Assembly: GCA_947247005.1 (NCBI GenBank)
Contig: OX365949.1
Coordinates: 1,312,001-1,376,000, forward strand
Direction: 5' to 3'
DNA length: 64,000 nt
Origin: Spisula solida
Lineage: Eukaryota > Mollusca > Bivalvia > Venerida > Mactridae
The notes below the pieces were generated by a model. That model saw only the letters and a program-made list of their open reading frames with translations, did not search any database and was not told the DNA's origin. How positions within the stretch are numbered: the stretch's first letter is position 1; every line of letters starts with the position of its first letter. Both the position numbers and the translations under genes were made by a program. Positions 36,513 through 48,695 of the stretch are shown piece after piece.

Positions 36513-38420
36513 GTCCAATACAACATTTCCATGGCACAGTCCAATACAACATGTCCATATCACAGTCCAATACAACATGTCCATGTTACAGTCCAATACA
36601 ACATGATTGTGCATATCACTGTCCAATACAACATGTCCACACCACAGTCCAATACAACATGTCCATACCACAGTCCAATACAACATGTCCATACCACAGT
36701 CCAATACAACATGTCCATAATTATCAAAGTCCAATACAACATGTCCATATCACAGTCCAATACAACATGTCCATACCACAGTCCAATACAACATGTCCAT
36801 ACCACAGTCCAATACAACATGTCCATACCACAGTCCAATACAACATGTCCATACCACAGTCCAATACAACATGTCCATATCAAAGTCCAATACAACATGT
36901 CCATATCACAGTCCAATACAACATGTCCATATCACAGTCCAATACAACATGTCCATATCACAGTCCAATACAACATGTCCATACCACAGTCCAATACAAC
37001 ATGTCCATATCACAGTCCAATACAACATGTCCATATCAAAGTCCAATACAACATGTCCATATCAAAGTCCAATACAACATGTCCATATCAAAGTCCAATA
37101 CAACATGTCCATATCACAGTCCAATACAATATGTGTATATCACAGTCCAATACAACATGTCCATATCAAAGTCCAATACAACATGTGTATATCACTGTCC
37201 AATACAACATGTCCATACCACAGTCCAATACAACATGTCCATATCACAGTCCAATACAACATGTGTATATCACAGTCCAATACAACATGTCCATATCAAA
37301 GTCCAATACAACATGTGTATATCACTGTCCAATACAACATGTCCACACCACAGTCCAATACAACATGTCCATACCACAGTCCAATACAACATGTCCATAC
37401 CACAGTCCAATACAACATGTGTATATCACTGTCCAATACAACAAGTGTATATCACTGTCCAATACAACATGTGTATATCACAGTCCAATACAACATGTGT
37501 ATATCAAAGTCCAATACAACATGTCCACACCACTGTCCAATACAACATGTCCATATCACAGTCCAATACAACATGTGTATATCACAGTCCAATACAACAT
37601 GTCCACACCACAGTCCAATACAACATGTCCATATCAAAGTCCAATACAACATGTCCACACCACAGTCCAATACAACATGTCCATGTCACAGTCCAATACA
37701 ACATGTCCATATCAAAGTCCAATACAACATGTCCATATCAAAGTCCAATACAACATGTCCATATCAAAGTCCAATACAACATGTCCATATCAAAGTCCAA
37801 TACAACATGTCCATATCAAAGTCCAATACAACATGTCCATACCACAGTCCAATACAACATGTGTATATCACAGTCCAATACAACATGTCCATATCAAAGT
37901 CCAATACAACATGTCCATACCACAGTCCAATACAACATGTCCATGTCACAGTCCAATACAACATGTCCATACCACAGTCCAATACAACATGTCCATACCA
38001 CAGTCCAATACAATATGTCCATATCAAAGTCCAATACAACATGTCCATATCAAAGTCCAATACAACATGTCCATATCAAAGTCCAATACAACATGTCCAT
38101 ATCAAAGTCCAATACAACATGTCCATACCACAGTCCAATACAACATGTGTATATCACAGTCCAATACAACATGTCCATATCAAAGTCCAATACAACATGT
38201 CCATACCACAGTCCAATACAACATGTCCATATCAAAGTCCAATACAACATGTCCATACCACAGTCCAATACAACATGTGTATATCACAGTCCAATACAAC
38301 ATGTCCATATCAAAGTCCAATACAACATGTGTATATCACAGTCCAATACAACATGTCCATATCACAGGCCAATACAACATGATTTGCATATCACAGTCCA
38401 ATACAATATGTGCATATCAG
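36513..38420. repeat. 26-bp minisatellite, ~73 copies
   Basis: Tandem units AGTCCAATACAACATGTCCA plus TATCAC, ACCAC or ATCAA variants, with some GTGTAT forms. The array is almost perfectly regular over 1.9 kb and lies in the intron between cassettes 6 and 7. It is open in several frames because neither strand's unit supplies stops; there is no evidence of a protein. Confidence 0.95.
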
Positions 38421-38904
38421 AGTGAAATTTGTTCTTTAACTCAATGTAAAGTGACAAATTGCCGACCCAAACAATGTCAACTTTTTGTCCATGAGACCTC
38501 TCAAAATACACCAATCAATAGAAACAGCTTAAAGCTTCAAGAAAATTTGGTTGGTCAAAAGCGGTGAACATATTGACTGATTCCAAGTCTGTTAGCCCAA
38601 CCCTAAATTCACTTTAATATTTAAGCCAGAATGTCAAAATTTTCTTTATAAAGCAGTATGATCACATACAGGTGTACAAAGCATTTAAACACAATTTCAT
38701 GATTCTAATAAAGATTTGTCAACACATACCACCATTTCCAGCCAAATCAAAATTATTTACAAGACTACTTGAGTGTATCTGTTTTTGGTCCTCGTAGGCA
38801 TAATTATGGTGATTAGTTACCTGTACTGGATCTTTATGAAGCAGAAGATATTTATAAATGGTGACATTATTAGTTCGTTGTTGCACTTTTGTTTTCATTG
38901 ACAG

Positions 38905-38985
38905 AGGCAGATTACCATGCTTACCGATATTGGGATAACTATGGTGGCTTTTTTGACAATGGTGCCATGAATTATAAGGATTTTG
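38905..38985 (+). CDS. TEP bait cassette exon 7 (GT donor)
   Basis: Acceptor TTTCATTGACAG before 38905; donor GTATGG after 38985; 81 nt, phase 1-1, the same length as cassettes 4-6. It reads ADYHAYRYWDNYGGFFDNG, then AMNYKDF. This is the only cassette with a normal GT donor, at the position where the others have GC. It shares the Tyr/Asp-rich style of cassettes 1-3 (HAYRYWDNY). It may be the default or oldest cassette, which is inference from its divergence and its strong donor. Confidence 0.8.
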
Positions 38986-39119
38986 GTATGGATTTTAAAC
39001 CTCCAAATGTTGGCGTAATTGGTTATATTAGTGATGTGTTGATTGTTTCTAACTCAGACTGATCTTTCCTTTTTGCATATCCAAATCTGCGAACCTTAGA
39101 CGTATGTCTGAGATTCCCA

Positions 39120-39365
39120 TTTAGTATGTCTGTCTGGAATGAGGCCACAAAGTTTGTCCACGCTTGTTCTTTTTATTGAAAACCACTTGTCAGATTTCAA
39201 TGAAACTTGGTACCAAGTCTTGTGGTGCATTTTGTCAGAATTTTATTTGTTGGATGATTCTTGCCATAATTATGGCCATTCAAAAATAAATTGTCCACCC
39301 TTGTTCTCATTAAGCATTGGTCAGATTTCAATGAAACTTGACATTAGTAGCTGTTACTGAGCCAA
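39120..39365. repeat. Dispersed repeat fragment (AGATTTCAATGAAACTTG type)
   Basis: Contains TCAGATTTCAATGAAACTTG twice, with CATAATTATGGCCATTCAAA, a two-unit tandem core like those at 42880 and 43860. The rest of 38986-39730 shows nothing else. Confidence 0.5.
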
Positions 39366-39729
39366 GTTGTGTGTCTGGCAGAGATCAATGGTAGCATCCT
39401 TGTTAGTGTCTGAGAAATCAAAGTCCAGTTTGTGTTGGTTTAAGTCCCAAATTAGACGTACCTTAAACAAATGAGTATATGGGTACTGCTTTATCAAAGC
39501 ACTGACAGAAATCTTATACTTTATTACATTCTTTGTAATTCTTCAAAGGCTGCAATTTGTGGACAGCTATGAATTGGAGTTCATCAACTGAATCATTATT
39601 AGTTTTGCAGAACAATTTGACACACTTGGAAGTAGTGAAAGAATTATACAGATTTTAAATTTGAATGTATGTTTATGATTTGCCTTGATAAAACAGTTAC
39701 CCTTGAGTCTGATTGGTTAGACTGGTTTG

Positions 39730-40105
39730 TTGATGCCTCTGTGATATAAATGTCAGCTAGCATGTTGGTGCCTCTGTGATATAAATGTCAACCAGCGTGT
39801 TGATGATTCCTGTAATATAAATGTCAACCAGCTTGTTGATGATTCCTGTGATATAAATGTCAGCCAGCGTTTTGATGATTCCTGTGATATAAATGTCAGC
39901 CAGCGTGTTGATGATTCCTGTGATATAAATGTCTGCCAGCGTGTTGATGATTCCTGTGATATAAATGTCAGCCAGCGTGTTGATGATTCCTGTGATATAA
40001 ATGTCAACCAGCGTGTTGATGGTGATATAAATGTCAGCCAGCGTGTTGATGATTCCTGTGATATAAATGTCTGCCAGCGTGTTGATGATTCCTGTGTTGT
40101 GATTG
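39730..40105. repeat. 36-bp minisatellite
   Basis: About ten copies of a unit containing GATATAAATGTCAGCCAGCG and TGTTGATGATTCCTGT, one of them shortened (near 40020). Confidence 0.95.
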
Positions 40106-40399
40106 TCAGTAATCATGTTAATATCCATTTTCTCTGTTAATCTTAAACGTCCAGTGTCAGGTTTTTGTGCAACTCTTGTGTTTTAGAAGCTCATAAGAAT
40201 CAAGAGATAAAGTGATACATGCATGGACTTATAAAACACTATTTTAATTGGACTTTCTTTACCAACGGTGTGTTTAGGGAAGCTAGTTAACATTTTAAAC
40301 TAAATAATCACACTATTTGTCGCTTTAATCCTTTGTTAAACGCTCTGATAATAGAGCTCCTTTTTCAGGTATTGTATGGTAACATACTATAGTCCATTA

Positions 40400-42728
40400 G
40401 CGACTAGGCTGGACCCAATAAACCTTAAATATCTTAAAAAGTAAAATGCCAATTACCGGTAGAATTAAAATTGGTATATCTTCCTAAATCAACCTTACCA
40501 ACTTTCATACATTAAAACATAATTTTTGTCCACAGAAAAGTGTACTTTGCATTTACTTCCTATGTAAAAACAGGGTAAATACGTATGGGTGATTGAAGTG
40601 ACTGGAACAGCAAAGGTAAGCAAATTGGTCCAATATAACTGTACATTAAGTAACACATCAGTGACGATTGCAAATATATAATGAGGCCCATACATCAAAG
40701 TGTATGTGTTTAATGTTTAAGCTCACCTCAAGACTCAACATTTTGTTTATACAAATGATCATTACAATCAGAAGGTGGGCCTCAACTATATATAGTTCAA
40801 TTTTGAACCCTAAGCCATGACCTTTCCGACTAGTCCATTTTGGCGGGTAGACCATGGTTTATTACGTTCGGAGGTCATACTGTAATGGTATGATTCTTAC
40901 AGATATTTGATTTTATCGAGTTACAGTTTAGTGCAGTCGGCAACGATCAGAATTGCTAACCCAATCTTCGCTGGTTCGAATCCCAAGTTCGCTCTTTTTT
41001 TTTTAAAAATCATTAATTTTTGTTATTCATAGAGACTATAAATTAAACTAAAGTTTTGTGTATTTTTTTAATTGATTCTTAAAAAGGTGTCGATTCAATA
41101 TATGTTTCATTGTTACTTATTTCGATCGTTTTTGTATTCCGAGCTTAGTGACAACCTATGTTACGTTGATTAGCCGTCGGAACGTTCTACAATATACATG
41201 TAACAAATATGGTTTGTAATATAATACTAGTTACCTGCGAGCCTTGAGCGAGCAGGTATAATGGATAGCATAAAGTAAAAAGTCCATGGAGGGGCACGTG
41301 ACCTGTTCTCGATGGTTAACGATTTCAAAAAAAAATCCAAAAAAAGAAGCATTTTGTAAGAATGTCGTGAACCAGACTAATTCCATTATTCCATGCGGAT
41401 AACATCGGTCTTTGTCGCATTGCAATAGTTTATTTACCGAAGAAATCAGACTGTGACTGTCCGAAATTTCAGTGAGCGCTAGGCAATATTGAGACCATGG
41501 ATCTAAACAGCAGGTGACTGCAGCTGCATAAGCACAGCGCTTCCTGAATATTGTTTTTTGTACTCAACACAATTCGTACCCGGCACTTCGCTCTGTAAAT
41601 TATTTTTTGGATTTTTTAGGATCAGCGGGTAAAATTAGTGCTGGTTGTTTCCCTTGATAAAATTAACAACATATACAGTTTCTTTTGGTCTCCAGAGTCA
41701 TAGAAGGAGAATTACCATTCAGTGTGAATGTCTATTCAGAGACTTAAAATTCTAAATGTCTCTTGTCTATTGTCATGGAATTATCGGAATTGGTTTATGA
41801 TCTTTGATATTGTTGAACACTGAAAACATGTCGTATGATAATACCTTTCAATGAACTGATAAGAGGTTTTATTTATAAGCATATAAATATTATATGGAAC
41901 AAGGGAGTCATAATATGCAATTAAGTGTCTTGAAAATTGGCTTGTTTTACATGAAATTATTTAACAATTTGTTGATAAATTTCGTATGTCAAATAATCGT
42001 GCGTATAGTTTTCCCAACTTGAAAGCTACCGGCCTATCGCGCTTATTTTTCTCTCACAATTTTGAGATTTTCATGCTTAATTTTATACACATCAGCTGTT
42101 GAATTATGCAGATAAAAGGTCGAGGATCCTGTCAATTCTCTGTCAAATGAAGTTGGTACATCATTTGCACGCAGGAACTATTTGACTTGTACATGTATTA
42201 CATGGATTTTGTGTGCATCTAAAAAAAATTTTAAAAAATGTAAAAAATATTTTGGTTGAATTCGAACCCTGGTCTGGCAAAAGTTATTTCACAATGTATC
42301 AAGCGCTTTACCGTCACGACCATTCCGACACATGAAATACTTGGCATTAATTGATACTTATCTTATAGGTCAAACCTATACCAACCTTTATCGAAGAATG
42401 GTTGAATCCTTAAAAGTGCAGTCACGGCTCAATGCTCGAAATTGATGACCAGTCAAATGTTGGTCAAAATTATCCATCTGTTACAGTTATTACAAATACA
42501 ATAGCATTAGTCTAACTACCTGATCGTAATGGCTTATTTTACTCCCTTTCCATTTGTTGATTAAAATCCAATATTTAATACATTAGACACAATGGGGGGA
42601 AAATTAATGAGTTCAAAAACAATTCTGAAATTTTAACACATAGGTGGTAAAGGTTATTCAGTGTAAATTTCAATTAAGTTGCATATTTACTTTACATATT
42701 TAAGGTTATTGGGGTCCAGCCTAGTCGC
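40400..42728. mobile_element. 2.3-kb TIR element, TA-flanked, non-coding
   Basis: Left end GCGACTAGGCTGGACCCAAT and right end ATTGGGGTCCAGCCTAGTCG plus C are inverts, flanked by TA (40398-40399 and 42729-42730). Similarity continues about 45 bp inward (ACCTTAAATAT). No transposase is readable. The interior carries two tRNA-like blocks in opposite orientation and a hairpin TACCTGC...GCAGGTA (41230-41256). It lies between cassette 7 and the constitutive exon 46808. Confidence 0.8.
40925..40995 (+). mobile_element. tRNA-like SINE head
   Basis: TTTAGTGCAGTCGGCAACGA as a loose A box and GCTGGTTCGAATCCCAAG as a clear B box/T loop, followed by a T run. A second, minus-strand tRNA-like block with GGGTTCGAATTCAACC lies at about 42245-42335. 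Neither folds cleanly enough for a tRNA gene. Confidence 0.35.
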
Positions 42729-42879
42729 TAAAAGACTAGTACTAATGATGCATATAATCATTAGTGCATGTTCATCATAGCTGTTTAGTGATCCCCCAAT
42801 ATTTACATAAAACATTGATTGACGGTGGCCATATTGGAATTTGATGGCCATATTGGATTTATCAAGCTGCCTCCCTAAT

Positions 42880-43442
42880 GTTTAATTGTGCCCCCACAGT
42901 TATTTATAAGTGGGGGGCATATAGCATTGGTGCTGTCCGTACGTCCGGCCATCCGTACGTAACACAAATCTTGTGTGTTGAACTTCTCATAAACTACTGG
43001 GTGGAATTTCTTCAAACTTTCACAGATGAACAACCTCAATGTATAGATGACCGTAAAGGATGGAATTTTTGCTGCGTAAAATTTTGACCAGAGTTATGGC
43101 CCTTTGTTACTTTTACTATATTCCCTATAGTGAAAAATCTTGTGTGTTGAACTCCTCATAAACTAGTGGGTGAAATTTCTTCAAACTTTCACAGATGAAC
43201 AACCTCAATGTATAGATGATCATTAAGAATGGAATTTTTGTTGTGTCAATTACCAGAATTATGGTCTGTTGTTACTTTTACTACTATATGATGGACCTTT
43301 GACATTTTTAATAGAATTATAGTCCACAAGGCTAAAGAAATTGAATAATGATGTTACCTCAAACCATTATTCCCCTCTCCTTTCCATTTGAAAAGATATG
43401 TGCTATAATGGGGGCACCCGTGTCTCATGGACACAATTCTAG
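42880..43442. repeat. Dispersed element with GGGGGCATATAGCATTGG leader and two tandem units
   Basis: Starts near GCCCCCACAGTTATTTATAA followed by GTGGGGGGCATATAGC, has two ~175-bp units (CTTGTGTGTTGAACT, GGTGAAATTTCTTCAAACTT), and ends AATGGGGGCACCCGTGTCTC and ATGGACACAATTCTAGTT. Architecture resembles the other leader/tandem-core/3'-end families in the window. Confidence 0.65.
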
Positions 43443-43859
43443 TTATAATTAGTACACTTGTTACTATATATAGTCACAAAAATGAGCCTATTTGCGGCTG
43501 ATTATGGCCATCAGGTGATTGATTATCGCCTATCCGCCCGGTCCACAATCTCATAATCATAATCAGACCGGTTGAAGGGGCGCACGTTACGTTATCCATG
43601 TAAACACGACGTCATGTTGGAGCAAAATGACACTACGTTGCTCACATGCAATGTTTCTTTGCCAATTTTATTTACTCTTAGCACATTTTAATGGTTACAA
43701 CCTTAGCGAATATCTACATCAGTAATATTTACGTTATTTGTTCTCCATAGATATTATGAAATCAAACAATTATTAAAGACTTTAATACACTTCAGAGCCT
43801 GGCCAGTAGTTGATAAACTGCCCGGAATGATTAATCACCCTCGGGCTGAAGCCCTCTTA

Positions 43860-44412
43860 ATGATTATTATACCCCCAGATACATAGTATATGGGGGCTAT
43901 ATTGGAGTCATGCTTGAGGTTGGTTGGTTGGTTGGTCTGTTGGTTGGTTTGTCCGTATAATTTTGTTCGCGCTATTTCTCTTTAACCATAGGTCGGATTT
44001 CATCAAAACTTTGCATGATTGATCAGTACCAAGTCTAGTTGTGCATATCGTCGGCAAACGCCGGTCAGATAAATTTTAAGGGAGTTATGGCCCTTTGTTT
44101 TTTTACGCTTATAAATTTTGTCCGCGCTATTTCTCTGTAACCAATAGTTGGATTTCAATTAAACTTTGCATGAATGATCAGTACCAAATGTAGTTGTGCA
44201 TTTTCTCGGCACACATTGGTTGGATAAATTTTAAGGGAGTTATGGCCCTTTGTTTTTTACACTTACAAATTTTGTCAGTGCTATTTCTCTATTACCAATG
44301 GTCGGATTTTAATGAAACTTTGCATGACCAATCAGTACCAAGTCTAGTTGTGCATTTATGGCTGTGTCAAGCAGTTGCTGGGGGTATTCATCACATTCAG
44401 TGATATTTCTTG
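43860..44412. repeat. Dispersed element: ACCCCCAGATACATAG leader, three tandem units
   Basis: Begins ATACCCCCAGATACATAGTA and TATGGGGGCTATATTGGAGT, has GTTGGTTGGTTGGTC and three ~155-bp units (GCGCTATTTCTCTTTAACCA, GGATTTCAATTAAACTTTGC, GAGTTATGGCCCTTTGTTTT), and ends GCTGGGGGTATTCATCAC. No coding role. Confidence 0.65.
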
Positions 44413-45114
44413 TTTCATCTAAGTGTGGCATTTTAAAAGTTCTGATAATGCCTTTGTAACTTGTTAAATATTCACTTGATGTATGTAAAAGTGCATATTT
44501 CCTGAAAGACCCAATCTTCTTCTAGCAAAACGAATAATGCTTTAATCATCGGGGAAAACACTTCTTCTATATGCCATTATACATGTATGTGTATTACCCA
44601 TTGAATTGTTGACATAATTAGTCATATTTAAGGATAACTTGAAAGTCAATTATTTCTATAATTTCAATCCAATTTTTTTTAAATTTACACATGTCATGTG
44701 TTATATACTTGTGTATCTAATCATGGTAAACAAACATTCTTGTTTCGACTGTATGAATGGCTAAAGATGTACATTAAACAGGCTTTACCTCATACCCCGA
44801 AATACTACCTAACTTCGAAAATAGCCCTTAATATACTGAAAATAAGTCATATACAGTTTATTGCATTGTACTGGATGTGTTTTATCAGAATAAAAAATAT
44901 TTTGCCATTTTGTTCATTAGTAGGTTATTATTATTCGCATAAATGAGAATTCTGACATATTCACAATTTGAATTGTACAGTAGCTTAAAGAATATGGTCA
45001 TGTTACCAACTGTTCAATAAGTAATGCTATTCAGGTCAGCAATATTGGGCCTCATGTCCTTCCTGTTCATGTTGTATCATATCTGAATTGTGCATGATAT
45101 TTAAACATATTTTT

Positions 45115-45395
45115 ATGTCCCCCATCTTTGATGACCCCTATATTGCTTTGCACATGTCTGTCGGTCTGTCTGTCTGTCGTATAAAATGGTTTCCGTTCAA
45201 TAACTCAAAAACGCTTTGACCTAGGATCTTCAAACTTTACATGGAGGTTGGTCAGCAACAGTAAATGACCCCTATTGATTTTAAGGTCAGTAGGTCAAAG
45301 GTCAAGCTCACTGCGACCTTCACCATTTCTGACTATTGGTCTGCCATGGGGGCATACGTGTTTTACAAACATTTCTTGTTTTCTTTTTAAATTGC
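45115..45395. repeat. Dispersed element: TGTCCCCCATCTTTGATG leader, one unit
   Basis: Runs from ATGTCCCCCATCTTTGATGA through GTCTGTCGGTCTGTCTGTCT, GACCTTCACCATTTCTGACT and CATGGGGGCATACGTGTTTT. Its tail is the same family as the fragment upstream of cassette 5 (15515-15605). Positions 44413-45114 and 45396-45828 hold nothing else recognised. Confidence 0.65.
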
Positions 45396-45828
45396 TACTC
45401 AATAACTATGTTGAATTTCTTTACTTCTTGCATAGCAATGCATGCATGTCACATAACAGAATAATGACTATTAATATAGCTTCATGTTTTTCTGCTAATA
45501 TAGTGCATCCTCTCCTGAGCCACAACCTCTCTTCTTTAGCTACAGTACCAATTTGTTACAAAAGTAACAATCTATTACCAATTTTAACTCTCCAGAGCAC
45601 TAACCTCTGTAAAGCACCTGCACTTTGTGTTTTGCAAAGGATTTTGCCTCAGGGAGGTTGTGCTATACTATTTTATTGAACTTTCTTTACTCACTTATGT
45701 GTTTTGATTAACATACCATTATTTTTAACATTTTTAGAATTTATTTTCATTTGTTTTGTCACAGATTTCCATCTGAAAGGGGTAATTTTGGTATTTTGTT
45801 AATTGATAATTATTAAATTTGTATTTAA

Positions 45829-46430
45829 ATGATTATTAATAAATTTATGATAAAAGTTTCATATTTAAATGTTTATTTTAATAAATTCATGATATCAGTT
45901 TCATATTTAAATGTTTATTTTAATAAATTCATGATATCAGTTTCATATTTAAATGTTTATTTTAATAAATTCATGATAAAAGTTTCATATTTAAATGTTT
46001 ATTTTAATAAATTCATGATATCAGTTTCATATTTAAATATTTATTTTAATAAATTCATGATATCAGTTTCATATTTAAATGTTTATTTTAATAAATTTAT
46101 CATAAAAGTTTCATATTTAAATGTTTATTTTAAAAAAATTATCATAAAAGTTTCATATTTAAATGTTTATTTTAATAAATTTCTCATAAAAGTTTCATAT
46201 TTAAATGTTTATTTTAATAAATTTATCATAAAAGTTTCATATTTAAATGTTTATTTTAAAAAAATTATCATAAAAGTTTCATATTTAAATGTTTATTTTA
46301 ATAAATTTCTCATAAAAGTTTTATATTTCAATGTTTATTTTAATAAATTCATGATATCAGTTTCATATTTAAATGTTTATTTTAATAAATTTATGATATA
46401 AGTTTCGAATTTAAATGTTTATTTTGTTGA
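45829..46430. repeat. 42-bp AT-rich minisatellite
   Basis: About 14 copies of a unit containing AATAAATTCATGATATCAGT and TTCATATTTAAATGTTTATT, with TTTATGATAAAA variants. The 3n period and lack of stops produce an artefactual reading frame. It ends about 380 bp before exon 46808. Confidence 0.95.
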
Positions 46431-46807
46431 ATAACTTTGCTACTCTACTACATTAAAAAACAACATTATTTTTAACACTTTGAGTTTAATTATGAAGAAA
46501 TCATGATTTTATCAATTTCTATTTATTTCAATTACAGTCTTATCGTTATAATTAGTTATGGGAAATCTCTAAAGATCTGGAAATTGGCATCAATAACTTA
46601 TTTAATGCGAAAATTTTAGCAAAATTTACAATAAAATATGCAAAATTTTGAACAGACTGTAATTATAACGTAAGAAAAACTTCACAGTAAAGCATATATT
46701 ATAAATTTTACCTGTTTTTCATTTCAATATGTAATGATTTAAGCTACATTTATAGGAGTGTTTACAGTACGTAATAACTTTATTATTATTCATGATTACT
46801 GCAACAG

Positions 46808-46937
46808 CTGACGGTGCTGAAGCTGGTATGGAAGAAGATACAGAAATGGTGGATAATGATTCTATGCCTGAGGAAAAGACGAGCAAAGTGCGAAAAGATT
46901 TCCGTGAGGTGTGGCTATGGAATGTTAAAACAACTCC
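46808..46937 (+). CDS. TEP exon: end of bait and RKDFREVWLW landmark
   Basis: Acceptor ACTGCAACAG before 46808; donor GTAAGT after 46937; 130 nt, phase 1 to 2. The first two bases (CT) complete an Ala codon with the G left by each cassette. It reads DGAEAGMEEDTEMVDNDSM, then PEEKTSKVRKDFREVWLW. The acidic first part is the constant end of the bait; RKDFREVWLW corresponds to the RxxFPETWIW segment that follows the bait in alpha-2-macroglobulins. It is the common acceptor for all seven cassettes and therefore the 3' boundary of the alternative region. Confidence 0.9.
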
Positions 46938-47431
46938 GTAAGTACAGTGCAATATGCCCTAAGTGATCGTCAAACTCTGAAAGTTTTCAGGCTTTTCAGG
47001 CATGTGCCTGAACTTCAGGTTTTTGTTTTCCCTATAATTATAAATTGTCGATATTTAAGGATTTTAGGTTTTTGATAATTTCTAACTTTCACCTATGAAT
47101 TTAGCGTTGGTCATATTAGAAATGGGAACTGAGTATTATCCTGGCCTTTAAAAAAATGTATAGGGATTGTCTTCACAACAAGTTTCGACTGAAATATGTT
47201 CATGCATAGAGGACATGTAGAATCAGTTTGCAACATCGTTTCTCAGCAATTTTTAAGTTATTAAACAATTTTCCTGGACTCTATCTATCCTAACCAATAC
47301 TAACATACCCTTCCACAAGGTGCCGACAACTTCATAACGTGTGGAAAAAAATCGAATTTGTTGTCAAATTTGCATGGAATAGTATGACATGCCATGCCTG
47401 AATGGAAATCATATCCGCAACTTACCCATCC

Positions 47432-48195
47432 ACATGGGCGTAGGAGAAGGGGGGGGCCAGCCCCCCCCCCCCAATGTTAGGACAAGGGGGGCCAACATAT
47501 CATTTGGCCCCCCCCCCCCCCAATAATTCAGACCATTTTAATAATTTTCCACCAAAAATTGTCTTGTAATAGGTAATTTGCCATTTATTCTTGGTTAAAA
47601 TATGTAAAATGTAAATTTTCGTGCTCGCTTTGCTCACAAAAGGATTTTAATCTATGAAATATGTTGCCATGTAGCTGTTGAAAGAGCTACAAGAACTTTA
47701 GAGACATTGTAAGATAAAGTTTGCCCTAGCTCCTATATATATTGCTTTTAAACTTTGTCATTTCTATATTGAACTATTCCTTACTAAACCCCCTAACTCA
47801 CAGAATTCGGGCATCTGAGTAATAATTAGTAAACATATTTACAAAGTAAGGACTTTATTTTGCTTGATCTTGTGACAAAACATGTCTTGTAAAATACCAA
47901 ATAATTATCTCAGAACGCACCAGATTGGTCCATTGTTTTAAAAATTTCCCGGGGAGCATGCCCCCGGACCCCCCTTACTGACAATACTAGTTTATGATAA
48001 GGTTAGTTTTTTACCCAGTATGTTGACAAGCAAACAGCTTTAAAGTAGATATACCTTACCTTAGTGATGATATACACAAACATTCGCCATAAGCTATTAA
48101 CACTTAATGTGACCCCCATATCTAAACCCCCCCCCCCAATGTTTGGCCCCCCCCCCCCCCCCCCCCAATGTTGAAGATGCTCCTAGGCCCATGAT
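47432..48195. mobile_element. Fold-back-like element with C/G homopolymer arms
   Basis: CATGGGCGTAGGAGAAGGGG at the left and CCCAATGTTGAAGATGCTCC then TAGGCCCATGA at the right are imperfect inverts. Long C runs (47463-47474, 47508-47521, 48128-48136, 48147-48167) follow AATGTT/GGCC repeats. Likely a non-autonomous element with slippage-prone ends and possible quadruplex on the opposite strand. Confidence 0.5.
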
Positions 48196-48324
48196 CCAGC
48201 GTACTAATAACTGCACCCCAGTTGCGGCTCTTATTATAAAGACGGGATAAGTTTAGTATCTCAAGATTCTATATGATTTTTGTACAAATAATGACTTATT
48301 TTGTGTGACTGTTATATTTTTCAG

Positions 48325-48439
48325 AGCTAATGGTGTAATGACCTTCAGTGAGAAAGTACCGGACACAATTACTAGCTGGATTATTTCTGCATTTGCATTT
48401 AATGGCGAGCAAGGTTTAGGGGTAGCAGACAAGCAAGAG
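48325..48439 (+). CDS. TEP exon: A2M-domain VPDTITSW segment
   Basis: Acceptor TATATTTTTCAG before 48325; donor GTACGT after 48439; 115 nt, completing a Pro codon then 38 codons, ending phase 0. It contains GVMTFSEKVPDTITSWIISA and GEQGLGVADKQE. VPDTITxW and GLG(I/V) are among the most conserved motifs in the A2M domain (Pfam A2M, PF00207), at the MG6/MG7 boundary. This exon fixes the family assignment independently of the thioester. Confidence 0.95.
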
Positions 48440-48695
48440 GTACGTTTGGTGCAAAATGTTTTGCTTTCTTAACTTTCACTTTCATTAATTTCAGCCAAAA
48501 TAAGCTGCTAAAAGCTCATTTTTATGCTCCAGCATCTATATGAATGATTCTAGAACTTGGAAGTTATGGTGCTTGAGGCCACAATGATAGAGCAATATAG
48601 ATTATATAGACACATATATATAGAAAAATTATACACTACTCAAAATTTGATTTGGGTCAACAAATGTTTGTTGCATAATATTATATTTTGCCCTT

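Noticed and set aside
36531..38567. Frames of 529-678 codons made of repeated HVHI/TTCPYHSP peptides
   Set aside because: 26-bp array without stop codons; all three frames of one strand are open, which indicates repeat and not protein.
45829..46401. 190-codon frame of repeated VSYLNVYFNKF
   Set aside because: 42-bp AT-rich array, period divisible by three.
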